Origin: Bryobacterales bacterium
GTDB taxonomy: Bacteria > Acidobacteriota > Terriglobia > Bryobacterales > Bryobacteraceae
Reading direction: 5' to 3'
NCBI GenBank assembly: GCA_027459465.1
Contig: DAIDIH010000122.1
Span: 1-64,000 of the forward strand
DNA: 64,000 nt
The position numbers and the translations under genes were made by a program. Positions 41,060 through 52,148 of this stretch are shown here, piece after piece; position 1 is the first letter of the stretch; each line of letters begins with the position of its first letter. Under the pieces are notes generated by a model, which was given only the letters and a program-made list of their open reading frames with translations, was not told the DNA's origin and searched no databases.

Positions 41060-41476
41060 ATGAAGGTTATGGCTTTGTTCGGTTTGGTCGAGTATGAGGA
41101 TGCATCGGCCGAGGTTCGCGCCGTGTACGACGACATCATGGCGACGCGAAAGACGACCTGGATTAACAATTTTTGGAAAGCGATCGCCAATCATCCGGAA
41201 ACTTTGAAGCGCACTTGGGCATCTTTGAAACAGGTGATGGCGCCGGGCGCGCTCGATCCGCTGACAAAAGAGATGATCTACGTGGCGGTGAGCGTAACGA
41301 ACCAGTGTGGATACTGCATTGCTTCCCACACCGCCGGGGCACGAAAGGCGGGAATGACGCGGGAGATGTTTGAAGAACTTATGGCCGTTGTGGCGATGGC
41401 GAACGCAACCAACCGGATGGTGAACGGATATCAGGTTGAGATTGACGAAGCGTTTCGCGGTGAGTGGCCTCGCTAG
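41060..41476 (+). CDS. Carboxymuconolactone decarboxylase / AhpD-like family protein
   Basis: AVSVTNQCGYCIASHTAGARKAGMTREMFEEL (CxxC...H motif). Confidence 0.92.
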   Translation: MKVMALFGLVEYEDASAEVRAVYDDIMATRKTTWINNFWKAIANHPETLKRTWASLKQVMAPGALDPLTKEMIYVAVSVTNQCGYCIASHTAGARKAGMTREMFEELMAVVAMANATNRMVNGYQVEIDEAFRGEWPR

Positions 41477-41477
41477 T

Positions 41478-42314
41478 ATGAAAGCCGTCGCTGTACGCGG
41501 TACACTCGGTGCCGCATTGCTCTGTTTGGCGGCTGGCCATGCCGCGGCCGCGGTCATGTCGGCGGAAGCCAGCCAGGCTTTTGACCATTACGCCACATTG
41601 GTCGAGCACGACCTCAAGAGTCCGGGTCCCTTTCTCAAGCTCGACCTCGATCCGGCAGTCAAGCGCCGCGTGCTTGCGGGGGAAGTTGTGGTTGTCCCGC
41701 GCCAGGAGTTAGACCACGGCAATCCGGTCGATGCTCCTCACGCCCTGATCCACGACTGGCAAGGTTACATCTTCGTCCCCGGGGCGACTCTCGATCAACT
41801 GTCCAGCGCACTGCTCGACTATAGCCGCTACACCCAATACTACAAGCCCGACGTCATCGCCGCGAGGCTGGTCAGCGACGACGGCAACAGCCGCCGTGTC
41901 TTCCTGCGTCTCTACCGCCGGCTCGTTTTTCCTGTTGTCCTCAACACGGAATACGAGGTCCACTACAGCCGGGTTTCGGCAAGCCGGCAGGTCATGATGT
42001 CGAAGTCGATTCACATCGGCGAAGTCCGCCATCCCAACGGGAACCTCAACGACGAAGAGCCGCCGGGGCACGGCTTCGGTTACCTTTGGCGCCTCAATTC
42101 CTACTGGAAATTCGAACAGGTTGATGGCGGTGTGATCGCCGAGTGCCGTGCGATCTCGCTCACGCGCGACATTCCTTACGGTTTTTCCTGGGCGCTCCGC
42201 GACGTCGTCGAGCACTTCCCTCAGGACTCGATGACGCGCACTCTCGAAGGGACCCGCCGCGCCGGGCTGGAAGGGCCGGCAGCCACGACCTCCGAGAACC
42301 GCCGCTCGAGATAG
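41478..42314 (+). CDS. Secreted hypothetical protein
   Basis: Signal peptide [14 protein letters not shown]; coherent ORF ending in convergent overlap with the sigma factor gene. Confidence 0.7.
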   Translation: MKAVAVRGTLGAALLCLAAGHAAAAVMSAEASQAFDHYATLVEHDLKSPGPFLKLDLDPAVKRRVLAGEVVVVPRQELDHGNPVDAPHALIHDWQGYIFVPGATLDQLSSALLDYSRYTQYYKPDVIAARLVSDDGNSRRVFLRLYRRLVFPVVLNTEYEVHYSRVSASRQVMMSKSIHIGEVRHPNGNLNDEEPPGHGFGYLWRLNSYWKFEQVDGGVIAECRAISLTRDIPYGFSWALRDVVEHFPQDSMTRTLEGTRRAGLEGPAATTSENRRSR

Positions 42315-43534
42315 TCCCGCTCGACCGGATTCGGGACGAGTTTGAGCGCTTCGCGATAAGCGGCCGCGGCCTCTTCGTTCCGCCCGAGCCGGCGGCAGAG
42401 GTCCGCGCGCGCCGCCGGAAGCAGGTAGTAGCCGTCGAGAACGCCGGAGGCGGCGAGTTCGTCCACCATCCGAAGACCCTGCTCAATGCCCCTGGCCATG
42501 GCGACGGCGACCGCCTGATTCAAAGTGACGACCGGCGACGGCGACAGTGCCGCCAGCCGCTCATATAGTGCTTCGATTTGCGGCCAGTCGGTTTCCTCCG
42601 CCTTCGCGGCCTGGGCGTGGAGGGCGGCGATGGCGGCCTGTAACTGGTAACAGCCCAGAGGGCCCAATCGCAAAGCTTGCTCGACCAGTACCAGACCTTC
42701 GGCGATCTTCGCCCGGTCCCACAAATTCCGGTCCTGCTCATCGAGCGTCACCAACCGTCCTTCGCGCATCCGCGCCGCGCGCCGCGAGTCGTGCAATAAC
42801 ATCAGAGCCAGAAGAGCCAAGTTCTCAGCTTCGCGCGGCATCAGTTCACAAAGGGTGCGCCCGAGCCGGATCGCCTCCGTGCACAGATCGCCCCGGACAA
42901 GTTCCTCACCCGCGCTGGCCGCGTAGCCTTCATTGAAGATCAGGTAAATTACGCCCTGCACCGCGGACAGCCGTTCAGCCAACCGGTGGCGTGGCGGCAC
43001 TTCGTAAGGAATTCGCGCATCGCGAATTTTGCGTTTGGCCCGCACCAGCCGCTGGGCCAGTGTCGCCTCCGGGAGAAGGAACGCCTTTGCGATCTCCGGC
43101 GTGGTCAGCCCGCCGAGCGTTCGCAGCGTGAGCGCCATCTGCGCTTCTCGCTGCAGCGCCGGATGGCAGCAGGTGAACATCAGCCGCAACCTGTCATCGG
43201 AGAAGCTCACCCGATCCCCTTCCGGGAAGTCGAGCGCTTCGGCGCAAGAGGCGGAATTTCGAGACTCGATTTCATAACGTAGCGAGTCCTGCTTGTCCCG
43301 GCGGATGCGCTCGCGGCGGCTGGAGTCCACCAATTTGTTTTGCGCGGCGGCGGTGATCCAGGCGGCCGGGTTTCGTGGGACTCCCTGCTCGTCCCAGTTG
43401 CGTAGGGCGGAGGCAAACGCCTCCTGCATCGCTTCCTCGGCGCGATCAAAGGAACCACTCAGGCGGATCAGCGTGGCGATGATCCGCCCGTACTGCTCGC
43501 GAAAAACCGTCTCCGCCGCCGCGCGTGCGTCCAC
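42221..43534 (-). CDS. ECF-type RNA polymerase sigma factor with long TPR-like C-terminal extension (ECF42-like)
   Basis: [37 protein letters not shown] (sigma region 2), [32 protein letters not shown] (region 4), [13 protein letters not shown]-terminal repeats; linked to DGPF proteins. Confidence 0.93.
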   Translation of the reverse strand: MDARAAAETVFREQYGRIIATLIRLSGSFDRAEEAMQEAFASALRNWDEQGVPRNPAAWITAAAQNKLVDSSRRERIRRDKQDSLRYEIESRNSASCAEALDFPEGDRVSFSDDRLRLMFTCCHPALQREAQMALTLRTLGGLTTPEIAKAFLLPEATLAQRLVRAKRKIRDARIPYEVPPRHRLAERLSAVQGVIYLIFNEGYAASAGEELVRGDLCTEAIRLGRTLCELMPREAENLALLALMLLHDSRRAARMREGRLVTLDEQDRNLWDRAKIAEGLVLVEQALRLGPLGCYQLQAAIAALHAQAAKAEETDWPQIEALYERLAALSPSPVVTLNQAVAVAMARGIEQGLRMVDELAASGVLDGYYLLPAARADLCRRLGRNEEAAAAYREALKLVPNPVERDYLERRFSEVVAAGPSSPARRVPSRVRVIES

Positions 43535-43537
43535 GAG

Positions 43538-43906
43538 TCAGACCATCGGCGGGGGGAAGTCCGAGACCGGCCGGACTTCGACGCAACCGTCGCCGCCCTT
43601 GCAGGAACTGGGAACGCGCTTGGCCCATTCGAGCGCCTCATCGAGGTTCTCGCAGTCGAGAAGGTAGTAGCCCGCCAACTGCTCCTTGGTCTCGGCGAAC
43701 GGGCCATCGAGGGTGATCGATTTGCCGCCGCGTATCCGCACGGTGGTGGCCGAAGCCGTGGACTTCAGTGCCGCGAGACCGCGTAGAACGCCCTTATCCC
43801 GCGCGTCATCCATCAGAGCCTGGTGCGCCTGGATCGCGCGGTCAGCCACGTCGTGCGGCGGTCCGTTCTCCATTTCCTGGGAGTAGATCAGAAGCATGTA
43901 GAGCAT
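43538..43906 (-). CDS. YCII-related DGPF-domain protein
   Basis: MLYMLLIYSQEMENGPP...KSITLDGPFAETKEQLAGYYLLDCENLDEALEWAKRVP. Confidence 0.93.
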   Translation of the reverse strand: MLYMLLIYSQEMENGPPHDVADRAIQAHQALMDDARDKGVLRGLAALKSTASATTVRIRGGKSITLDGPFAETKEQLAGYYLLDCENLDEALEWAKRVPSSCKGGDGCVEVRPVSDFPPPMV

Positions 43907-43917
43907 GGCGAATCTCC

Positions 43918-44511
43918 TTAGTTTAGTTCCACCGGGGAGGCCGGAAACTCCGGACGCGCCTTCAGTTCCTGAATCTGCGCGACGTGCCGATCCGTGTGGG
44001 CGGCCACCGCGAGAAGCCACTCGTAGCCATCGAGCAGTCCGATGGGCCCGAGGGGGATGACGTTTCCGCGGAGGCCCGGCGTGTGGAGCAGTTCTTCGCT
44101 ATGTTCGCGCGCCACGAGGAAGCGGCCCAGCGCACCGGCCGGCGTCCACCGCCCCGTTGGCTGGGAGTCCGGCGGCGCGGGGTACTTTTGCGACCGGTCG
44201 CGGACGAATGCCAGCACCTCGGTCTCTATTTCCTCGTCACTCCGCTGCACGATCGCGACCGCGGCCCCGGGAAGCCGCGAGAGAATGTCTTCGACCATCT
44301 GCTCGACGAGGACAAGATGCTCGACGTTTTCGGCGACCGACCACGCCTCGGGCGCCACCTTAAAGCTCCACTGATCGTCGCTCAGGCCCTGAACCACATT
44401 CTGCAGGGCCTGACGCGATTGCCGGAGGTATCGGCAGGCATGGCGCCGCTCGTCCGGCGTAAGCCCGCGAGCGGCCACGTTGGAGGCAAGCGGTGTTGCT
44501 GTCTGAGTCAT
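43918..44511 (-). CDS. DinB family protein
   Basis: LRQSRQALQNVVQGLSDDQWSFKVAPEAWSVAENVEHLVLVEQM ... HTDRHVAQIQELKA. Confidence 0.92.
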   Translation of the reverse strand: MTQTATPLASNVAARGLTPDERRHACRYLRQSRQALQNVVQGLSDDQWSFKVAPEAWSVAENVEHLVLVEQMVEDILSRLPGAAVAIVQRSDEEIETEVLAFVRDRSQKYPAPPDSQPTGRWTPAGALGRFLVAREHSEELLHTPGLRGNVIPLGPIGLLDGYEWLLAVAAHTDRHVAQIQELKARPEFPASPVELN

Positions 44512-44567
44512 TTGAAGTTCTCCTTTTCGGTACGTTTGAGACCCGGTACGGGTTTGCTTTCACTTAA

Positions 44568-44595
44568 ACGACGATGAAGAATTCGCGGATCGACA
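44568..44595 (-). promoter_or_regulatory. Candidate ECF42-type promoter TGTCGA-N16-CGTCGT for DinB-DGPF-sigma unit
   Basis: TGTCGA at 44595-44590, CGTCGT at 44573-44568 on the minus strand; about 57 bp upstream of the DinB start. Confidence 0.7.
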
Positions 44596-44611
44596 GCGAG
44601 GGACGGATTTT

Positions 44612-45001
44612 TTAGCTGCCCGCGCGCGCGGACTCGGGGTTCCGCTGCGGCACTTCTCTCACCGCCCGCACCTCCAAGGCTCCGGGGATGCCGGGCAAAC
44701 CCGTCGGAATTTTCTTACCCCACTCGATCGCCTCTTCGAGCGTTTCGCATTCCAGGATGTAGAAACCCGCCAACTGCTCTTTCGTTTCGGCATAAGGGCC
44801 GTCGGTGACGGTTGTCTGGTCTTCCGTCCGGCGAATCGTCGCCGCGCCCGCGGGTGGGGCAAGCGGCGCGCCCTGGCGTAGAATTCCCTTCGCCCGGGCT
44901 TCATCGCAAAACTTCCAATGCGCCTCCATCAAGGCCTGTGCTTTCTCCGGGTCCATGCCTTCGGCTCGTGCCCGGCTATAGATCAGCATCATGAATTGCA
45001 T
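44612..45001 (-). CDS. YCII-related DGPF-domain protein
   Basis: MQFMMLIYSRARAEGMDPEK...TTVTDGPYAETKEQLAGFYILECETLEEAIEWGKKIP. Confidence 0.93.
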   Translation of the reverse strand: MQFMMLIYSRARAEGMDPEKAQALMEAHWKFCDEARAKGILRQGAPLAPPAGAATIRRTEDQTTVTDGPYAETKEQLAGFYILECETLEEAIEWGKKIPTGLPGIPGALEVRAVREVPQRNPESARAGS

Positions 45002-45051
45002 GACGAATTTCCTTTCTGACATTTCTCCCGCGTCCGCAGACGCTCATCCTG

Positions 45052-45079
45052 ACGACGCGCGAGGCGGCGAAAATCGACA
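45052..45079 (-). promoter_or_regulatory. Candidate ECF42-type promoter TGTCGA-N16-CGTCGT for first DGPF gene
   Basis: TGTCGA at 45079-45074, CGTCGT at 45057-45052 on the minus strand; same spacing and sequence as 44568-44595. Confidence 0.7.
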
Positions 45080-45162
45080 CCTGGGCCGGCGAAATTCGTA
45101 ATATAGCCCGGCAGGGCCACCCGGGCGGTGACCGCGGCCGGACAGTTACACTGGAAGTCTCT

Positions 45163-47256
45163 ATGCCCGTCAAGGCCGCTAAGTCCGCCTCACCGGTCGA
45201 CCGCGCCGAAAAATCACTGTATCTCAACCGGGAACTGAGCTTGCTCGAGTTTCAGCGGCGCGTGCTCGAAGAGGCGCAGGACGCGCGCAATCCGCTGCTC
45301 GAACGAGTGAAGTTCCTGAGCATCCTTGCTTCTAACCTGGACGAGTTTTTCATGGTCCGAGTGGCGGGGATCATGCAGCAGATCGAAAACGACATTCACG
45401 AGCGCGGGCGCGACGGCCGTACTCCGGCCGATGTGCTCGAGGCTATCCGAACCGAGGTGAGCGCGATCTCTGCCGATGCCTACGAGTTTTTCCATCGAAC
45501 GCTAATTCCGGCGCTCGAAAACGCGGGGGTCCACATCGCCGATTACTCGGCTCTGACGGAAGGTCAGCGCCAGCAACTTGATGCCTTTTTTCTCGACAAG
45601 GTCTATCCGGTGTTGACGCCGTTGGCCTTCGATCCCGGCAGGCCATTCCCTCATATTTCCAATCTCAGCCTGAACCTCGCTGTAGTGGTCCGCGATGCCG
45701 ACGGCGCGGAGCATTTTGCCCGGGTAAAAGTGCCCGATACCCTGCCCCAACTTCTGCCCGTGCCCCCCGGCGCGGCGGACGGGCGCGCCGCTCGCCGCCA
45801 AGAGTTCGTTTGGCTTGAGCAACTCATCGTCGCCAATTTGCCGCACCTGTTTCCCGGCATTGAGATCGTCCGCGCCCACGCCTTTCATGTGACCCGCGAT
45901 GCCGAGGTGGCTATCAAGGAATTGGAAACCGACGATTTGCTGGAAACGATCGAGGAGGCGGTGTGGCAGCGCCGCTTCCGCGACGCGGTTCGCCTTCAGG
46001 TGGACGCGGACATGCCCGAGGCCATGGTCGAGACTCTGGCGAGCAACCTCGAACTCGATCCGGCGAGCATCTATCGTCTCAACGGACCGCTCGACCTCAG
46101 CCGTCTTCGCCATGTTTTGAACCTGGACAGGCCCGAGTTGAAGGACAAGCCATTCCTGCCCTGGAGCCCGCCGGGCATGAGCGCGAAGGAAGACGACATT
46201 TTCAGCGCCATTCGCCAGGAAGACCTGTTACTCCATCATCCGTTCGACTCATTCCAGCCCGTAATCGACTTTCTCCGCAAGGCCGCGCGCGATCCCGACG
46301 TACTCGCCATCAAGATGACTCTGTACCGGCTCGGCCGGAACTCCCCGGTGGTCGACGCGCTGCTCGAAGCCGTGGAAAACGGCAAGCAGGTTGCGGTGCT
46401 GGTGGAACTGAAAGCCCGGTTCGACGAAGAGAGTAACATCGAATGGGCGCGGGCTCTGGAAAGTCAGGGCGTGCATGTCGTTTACGGCCTGCTGGGCCTG
46501 AAGGTTCATTCCAAAGTTGCACTCGTGGTCCGGCGCGAAGGCGACGTGATCCGCCGCTACTGCCATCTCGCCACCGGCAACTACAATGCGTTTACCGCCC
46601 GGCTTTACACGGATCTCGGCCTATTCACTTGCGATGAGAGCATCTGCGCCGACGCGACGGATCTGTTCAACCATCTCACGGGTTACTCCCGCCAGCAGGA
46701 CTTCCGCAAGTTACTCGTAGCGCCGATCAACTTACGCCAGCGTTTCGCCGCCTTGATCCGCCGGGAAATCGATCTCCATCGCGAATATGGGGGCGGGTAT
46801 CTCATCTTCAAGATGAATGCGCTCGAAGATACGCAGATGATCGAGTTACTCTACGAGGCGTCACAGGCCGGCGTGAAAGTGGATCTGATCGTCCGAGGTA
46901 TCTGCTGCCTTCGTCCTGGCGTTCCGGGATTGAGTGAGAACGTCCGGGTGCTCAGCATCGTGGGCCGTTTTCTGGAGCATAGCCGCATTTACTACTTCCG
47001 CCACAACGGCGCCGACACCATTTACATTGGCAGCGCGGACCTGATGCCGCGGAATTTGGACCGGCGCGTGGAAGTATTAACGCCTGTCGAGCGACCGCAA
47101 CTGGTCCATAGACTGAGGCACGAAATCCTGTCCGCCTATCTCCGGGATGAAACCAACGCCCGCCTTATGCGTTCGGATGGCACATACACGGCAAAGAATG
47201 ATCACTCCGGTTTTGATGCGCAGGCCTGGTTCATCGCCCAGCGAGGGGGGCGATGA
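45163..47256 (+). CDS. ppk1: Polyphosphate kinase 1
   Basis: YLNRELSLLEFQRRVLEEAQD, KFLSILASNLDEFFMVRVAG, IKMTLYRLGRNSPVVDALLEAVENGKQVAVLVELKARFDEESNIEWAR, IYIGSADLMPRNLDRRVEVL. Confidence 0.98.
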   Translation: MPVKAAKSASPVDRAEKSLYLNRELSLLEFQRRVLEEAQDARNPLLERVKFLSILASNLDEFFMVRVAGIMQQIENDIHERGRDGRTPADVLEAIRTEVSAISADAYEFFHRTLIPALENAGVHIADYSALTEGQRQQLDAFFLDKVYPVLTPLAFDPGRPFPHISNLSLNLAVVVRDADGAEHFARVKVPDTLPQLLPVPPGAADGRAARRQEFVWLEQLIVANLPHLFPGIEIVRAHAFHVTRDAEVAIKELETDDLLETIEEAVWQRRFRDAVRLQVDADMPEAMVETLASNLELDPASIYRLNGPLDLSRLRHVLNLDRPELKDKPFLPWSPPGMSAKEDDIFSAIRQEDLLLHHPFDSFQPVIDFLRKAARDPDVLAIKMTLYRLGRNSPVVDALLEAVENGKQVAVLVELKARFDEESNIEWARALESQGVHVVYGLLGLKVHSKVALVVRREGDVIRRYCHLATGNYNAFTARLYTDLGLFTCDESICADATDLFNHLTGYSRQQDFRKLLVAPINLRQRFAALIRREIDLHREYGGGYLIFKMNALEDTQMIELLYEASQAGVKVDLIVRGICCLRPGVPGLSENVRVLSIVGRFLEHSRIYYFRHNGADTIYIGSADLMPRNLDRRVEVLTPVERPQLVHRLRHEILSAYLRDETNARLMRSDGTYTAKNDHSGFDAQAWFIAQRGGR

Positions 47257-47585
47257 GCGCGCATAACCCGATCGAGATTACTCCAGCCGGGCTGCAGGCG
47301 TTCGCGGAGCCCATTGTGTTGCTCGATGTCCGCGAGCCGTTCGAACATGCGATCGCGCGTCTGGACGGGGCGCGCCTCATCCCGATGGGCTACGTGCCCG
47401 CTTCCCTGCCCGAGATCGAGCGCCTCTCCGACAAAGCGCTGGTTGTGGTGTACTGCCACCACGGCATTCGCAGCCTGAACGTCGTTCACTGGCTGCGCGG
47501 GCAGGGCGTGGACAACTGTGTCAGCCTGGCCGGCGGCATCGACCGCTGGAGCCGCGAAATGGACGCTTCGGTTCCTCGCTATTAG
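47253..47585 (+). CDS. Rhodanese-like domain protein
   Basis: IVLLDVREPFEHAIARLDGARLIPMG; active-site loop VVYCHHGIRSLNVVHWLRGQGVDNCVSLAGGIDRW. Confidence 0.95.
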   Translation: MSAHNPIEITPAGLQAFAEPIVLLDVREPFEHAIARLDGARLIPMGYVPASLPEIERLSDKALVVVYCHHGIRSLNVVHWLRGQGVDNCVSLAGGIDRWSREMDASVPRY

Positions 47586-48667
47586 CCCGCTGCCCGGGCG
47601 AAGAATTCGAGGCTCTCGGCGGCGCATCGCTCCCAGCGGTAATGTTCCGCGCGGCGGCGGCCCTCAGCGGCAAGCTCAGCACGAAGCGTGGGAGAAGTGA
47701 GCAACCGCTCGAGCGAAGAGGCAATCTCACCAACACTCAGCGGATCGGCCAGCACAGCGCCGCCCGCCGCGATTTCGGGCAAACAGGAAGTCGTCGACGT
47801 CAGCACCGGGACACGTGCGGCCATGGCCTGGGCGACCGGGAAGCCGAAGCCTTCATAGAGCGACGGGTAGACGAATGCCGTGGCGCCGGCGGTAAGAGCA
47901 GGAAGGTCCGACTCAGGCACGTAGCCCAGGTAGCGCACACTCTCGACTCCGGCCTTAAGCAGCGCGAAAACGTCATCGCTCCCCCAACCGCGCGGGCCGG
48001 CGAGCACGAGTTCGTACCCGGCGCGAATGTCGGGTTTCAGCGACGTCCAGGCGTCAAGAAGCCGCGAGATATTCTTCCGAGGCTCGATGGTTCCGACGTA
48101 AAGCACGTACGGACGTTTCGCGGGTTGGGGCGTTGCATCAAAATAAGCCGCTGGAATGCCCGAATGTATTGTCTCGATGCGGGAAGGGTCCAGGTGCAGG
48201 ACCCGAATCGCATCCTGTCGGGTATTCTCCGACACGGCGATGAGCCGATGGGCCCGCGCGAGGACGGAGGCGGCAAACCTGCGGTCCGCTTCGATATTTC
48301 CGCGGATGTGAACTTCGGGCATCAACCACGCGGTGAAATCGTGGAGCGTGGCCGTAACGCGGGTATGCGCCGGAAATCGCCGGACCTGGTTCGAGAGGTG
48401 GAACACGTCGTAGCGCGAGGAAAGTAGGCTTACGGCGGGATTGCCGGGAAGGTTGAGAAAAAAGAGCAGCGCCAGGCGCGAACGGCTGGGAAGCCAGGGG
48501 AGTGTGGAGCCCTCGTGGAAGAGGTCCCCGATGTCATCGAGCCAGGGGAACGTCTCGATCGTGTGCGGACCGCGGGCGCGGCGCAACGCTTCGATCCAGT
48601 GATATAGATAACTCTTGACACCGGCGCTGCGCAACAGAAGCGGATAGGCGTCGATGACGATTCGCAT
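47582..48667 (-). CDS. Glycosyltransferase family 1/4
   Basis: MRIVIDAYPLLLRSAGVKSYLYHWIEAL; VLYVGTIEPRKNISRLLDAW; FVYPSLYEGFGFPVAQAMAARVPVLTS. Confidence 0.93.
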   Translation of the reverse strand: MRIVIDAYPLLLRSAGVKSYLYHWIEALRRARGPHTIETFPWLDDIGDLFHEGSTLPWLPSRSRLALLFFLNLPGNPAVSLLSSRYDVFHLSNQVRRFPAHTRVTATLHDFTAWLMPEVHIRGNIEADRRFAASVLARAHRLIAVSENTRQDAIRVLHLDPSRIETIHSGIPAAYFDATPQPAKRPYVLYVGTIEPRKNISRLLDAWTSLKPDIRAGYELVLAGPRGWGSDDVFALLKAGVESVRYLGYVPESDLPALTAGATAFVYPSLYEGFGFPVAQAMAARVPVLTSTTSCLPEIAAGGAVLADPLSVGEIASSLERLLTSPTLRAELAAEGRRRAEHYRWERCAAESLEFFARAAG

Positions 48668-48671
48668 CGAG

Positions 48672-49891
48672 CTACTCGTAGCGAAGGGCCTCGGCGGGAA
48701 GGATTCGCGTGGCCTGGCTGGCGGGGTACAACGTGGCGGCGAAACTAACAAACACGGCTACGGCGGCGATCCAAACCCCGTCGATCCAGCGCGGGTCGAA
48801 TGGCACGTAGCTGAGCGCATAGACATCCTGATCGAGCCGCAGCCAGCGGTAGTGGCTGGCGAGAATGGAGACCGAGTAGCCGAGGATCAGCCCGATCGCC
48901 GTGCCGGTGACGCCGATGAGCAAGCCTTCGGCGAGGAAGATGCGGCGGATCTGCTCGCGGCGGGCGCCGAGCGACATCAGAATGGCGATGTCACGGCTTT
49001 TCTCCATCACCATCATGGTCAGTGTGATCAGGATGTTCAGCGCGGCGACGAGTTCAATCAGGCCGATCGTCACGGCTGTGACCGTGCGCTCCATGCGCAG
49101 CGCCGTAAGGATCTGGTGGAACTGCTCCATCCAGGTGCCGGCGGCGAGTTTGTCCCCAACGACGGACTGAGCGGCTGCGGCGGCCTCCGGAGCGTCGTAG
49201 ATATCGTCGAGTTTGATTTCAATGGCGTTGACGACGTCGGGCAGCGAGAACACACGCTGGACGTCGCCCAAGCCAGCGAAGGCCCACTGGTCGTCGATGT
49301 CGTAGAAGCCGGATTCGAAGATACCGACCACGCGAAAGCGGAAGGTCGTGACGCGTGGCCCGAAGGGGGTGAGTTCGCCTTGCGGACTGATCACCTTGAC
49401 GACGCTATTGAGCATCATGCCGGTGTCATCGGCCAGATGCGAGCCAAGGATGATGCCGGGAAGCCCGCCGGGGTCGCGCAGGCGGCTGAAAGAGCCTGCC
49501 TTGAGATGGCGGAGCATGTCCGGCGGCGAATCGACGGGAATGCCTTTCATTTCGCCTCCCTTGGACTGCACGGGCCCGGCGAACAGAACATATCCGTAAA
49601 GGCTAGGCTCCACGCGCAGGACATGCGAAATCTTAACCAGACGCGGTACGAGTTTGTCCCAGTGGTCGATGCCATAAGCGGGATGACGCTCGGTGATGGT
49701 TACGTGGGCGGTGGCGCCGAGAAGACTGCGCTCGAGCGTGGTGCGGAAGCCATTGTTAATGGCGAGTGCGATGACCAGCGCCATGACGCCCGCCGCAACG
49801 CCCGCTACAGAAATAACGGTGATCACGGAGATGACCGCCTGTTTGCGCTTGGCGCGCAGGTAACGCCGGGCGATGAAGAGTTCGAAGAAGC

Positions 49892-49895
<4 letters not shown>
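48672..49895 (-). CDS. FtsX/LolE-type ABC transporter permease
   Basis: [88 protein letters not shown]. Confidence 0.93.
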
Positions 49896-51319
<1,424 letters not shown>

Positions 51320-51352
51320 TTGGGGAACTCCTCAAGTGAGACGGCGGCGGTG

Positions 51353-52120
51353 ATGCGGCCTAAGCTGAATTATAATCGACAATTGCGTTCGCTTTCGATC
51401 GTAATTCCCGCCTACAACGAAATCCGCCGCCTGCCTCTGACCCTGGATCGGATCCTCGAATGGCTTCAGGGCCAGCAACTGGAGTTCTGCGAGGTGTTGG
51501 TCGTAGACGACGGCTCCCGGGACGGAACCGCCGCGATGGTGGAGAAGCGGGCGAAAGAACAATCCCTGCTCAGATTGTTGCGCAATCCGGGTAATCGCGG
51601 GAAAGGCTATGCGGTCCGTTCCGGCATGCTTGCGGCGAAGGGCGAGTGGGTTCTGTTTACCGACGCCGATCTTTCCACGCCAATTGAAGAAGTGGCCACG
51701 CTGCATTTACGGGCCGTAGAGGGCGGCGCCGGAATCGCAATCGGCTCCCGCGCACTCGATCCCGGCACCGTGGAAGTGCATCAGAGCGGCTTCCGCGAGT
51801 GGTCCGGGCGATTTTTTAATCTGGTGATGCGGTTGGTCACAGGGCTTCCCTTTCGCGACACGCAATGCGGGTTCAAGCTGTACGCGGCGCGGGCGGCGCG
51901 GGAGGTATTCACGCGGCAGAGGCTGGACGGCTTTAGCTTCGACGTGGAGGACCTGTTCATTGCGCGAAAGCTGGGCATTGCTGCCGTTGAGGTGCCGGTT
52001 CGCTGGCGCAACGTGGAAGGAACCAAGGTCAGCGCATGGAACGGTCTGCGGTCGTTCTGGGACCTGGTCCGGATTCGATCGATGGGCGCTCGAGGGCTCT
52101 ACGGCAAACCCGTGGCATGA
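51353..52120 (+). CDS. Glycosyltransferase family 2 (dolichyl-phosphate sugar synthase-like)
   Basis: LSIVIPAYNEIRRLPLTLDRILEWL, VVDDGSRDGT, LFTDADLSTPIEEV, LPFRDTQCGFKLYAA. Confidence 0.95.
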   Translation: MRPKLNYNRQLRSLSIVIPAYNEIRRLPLTLDRILEWLQGQQLEFCEVLVVDDGSRDGTAAMVEKRAKEQSLLRLLRNPGNRGKGYAVRSGMLAAKGEWVLFTDADLSTPIEEVATLHLRAVEGGAGIAIGSRALDPGTVEVHQSGFREWSGRFFNLVMRLVTGLPFRDTQCGFKLYAARAAREVFTRQRLDGFSFDVEDLFIARKLGIAAVEVPVRWRNVEGTKVSAWNGLRSFWDLVRIRSMGARGLYGKPVA

Positions 52121-52148
52121 TTGAACAGTCGGCGCCGCGCCGCGCCGG

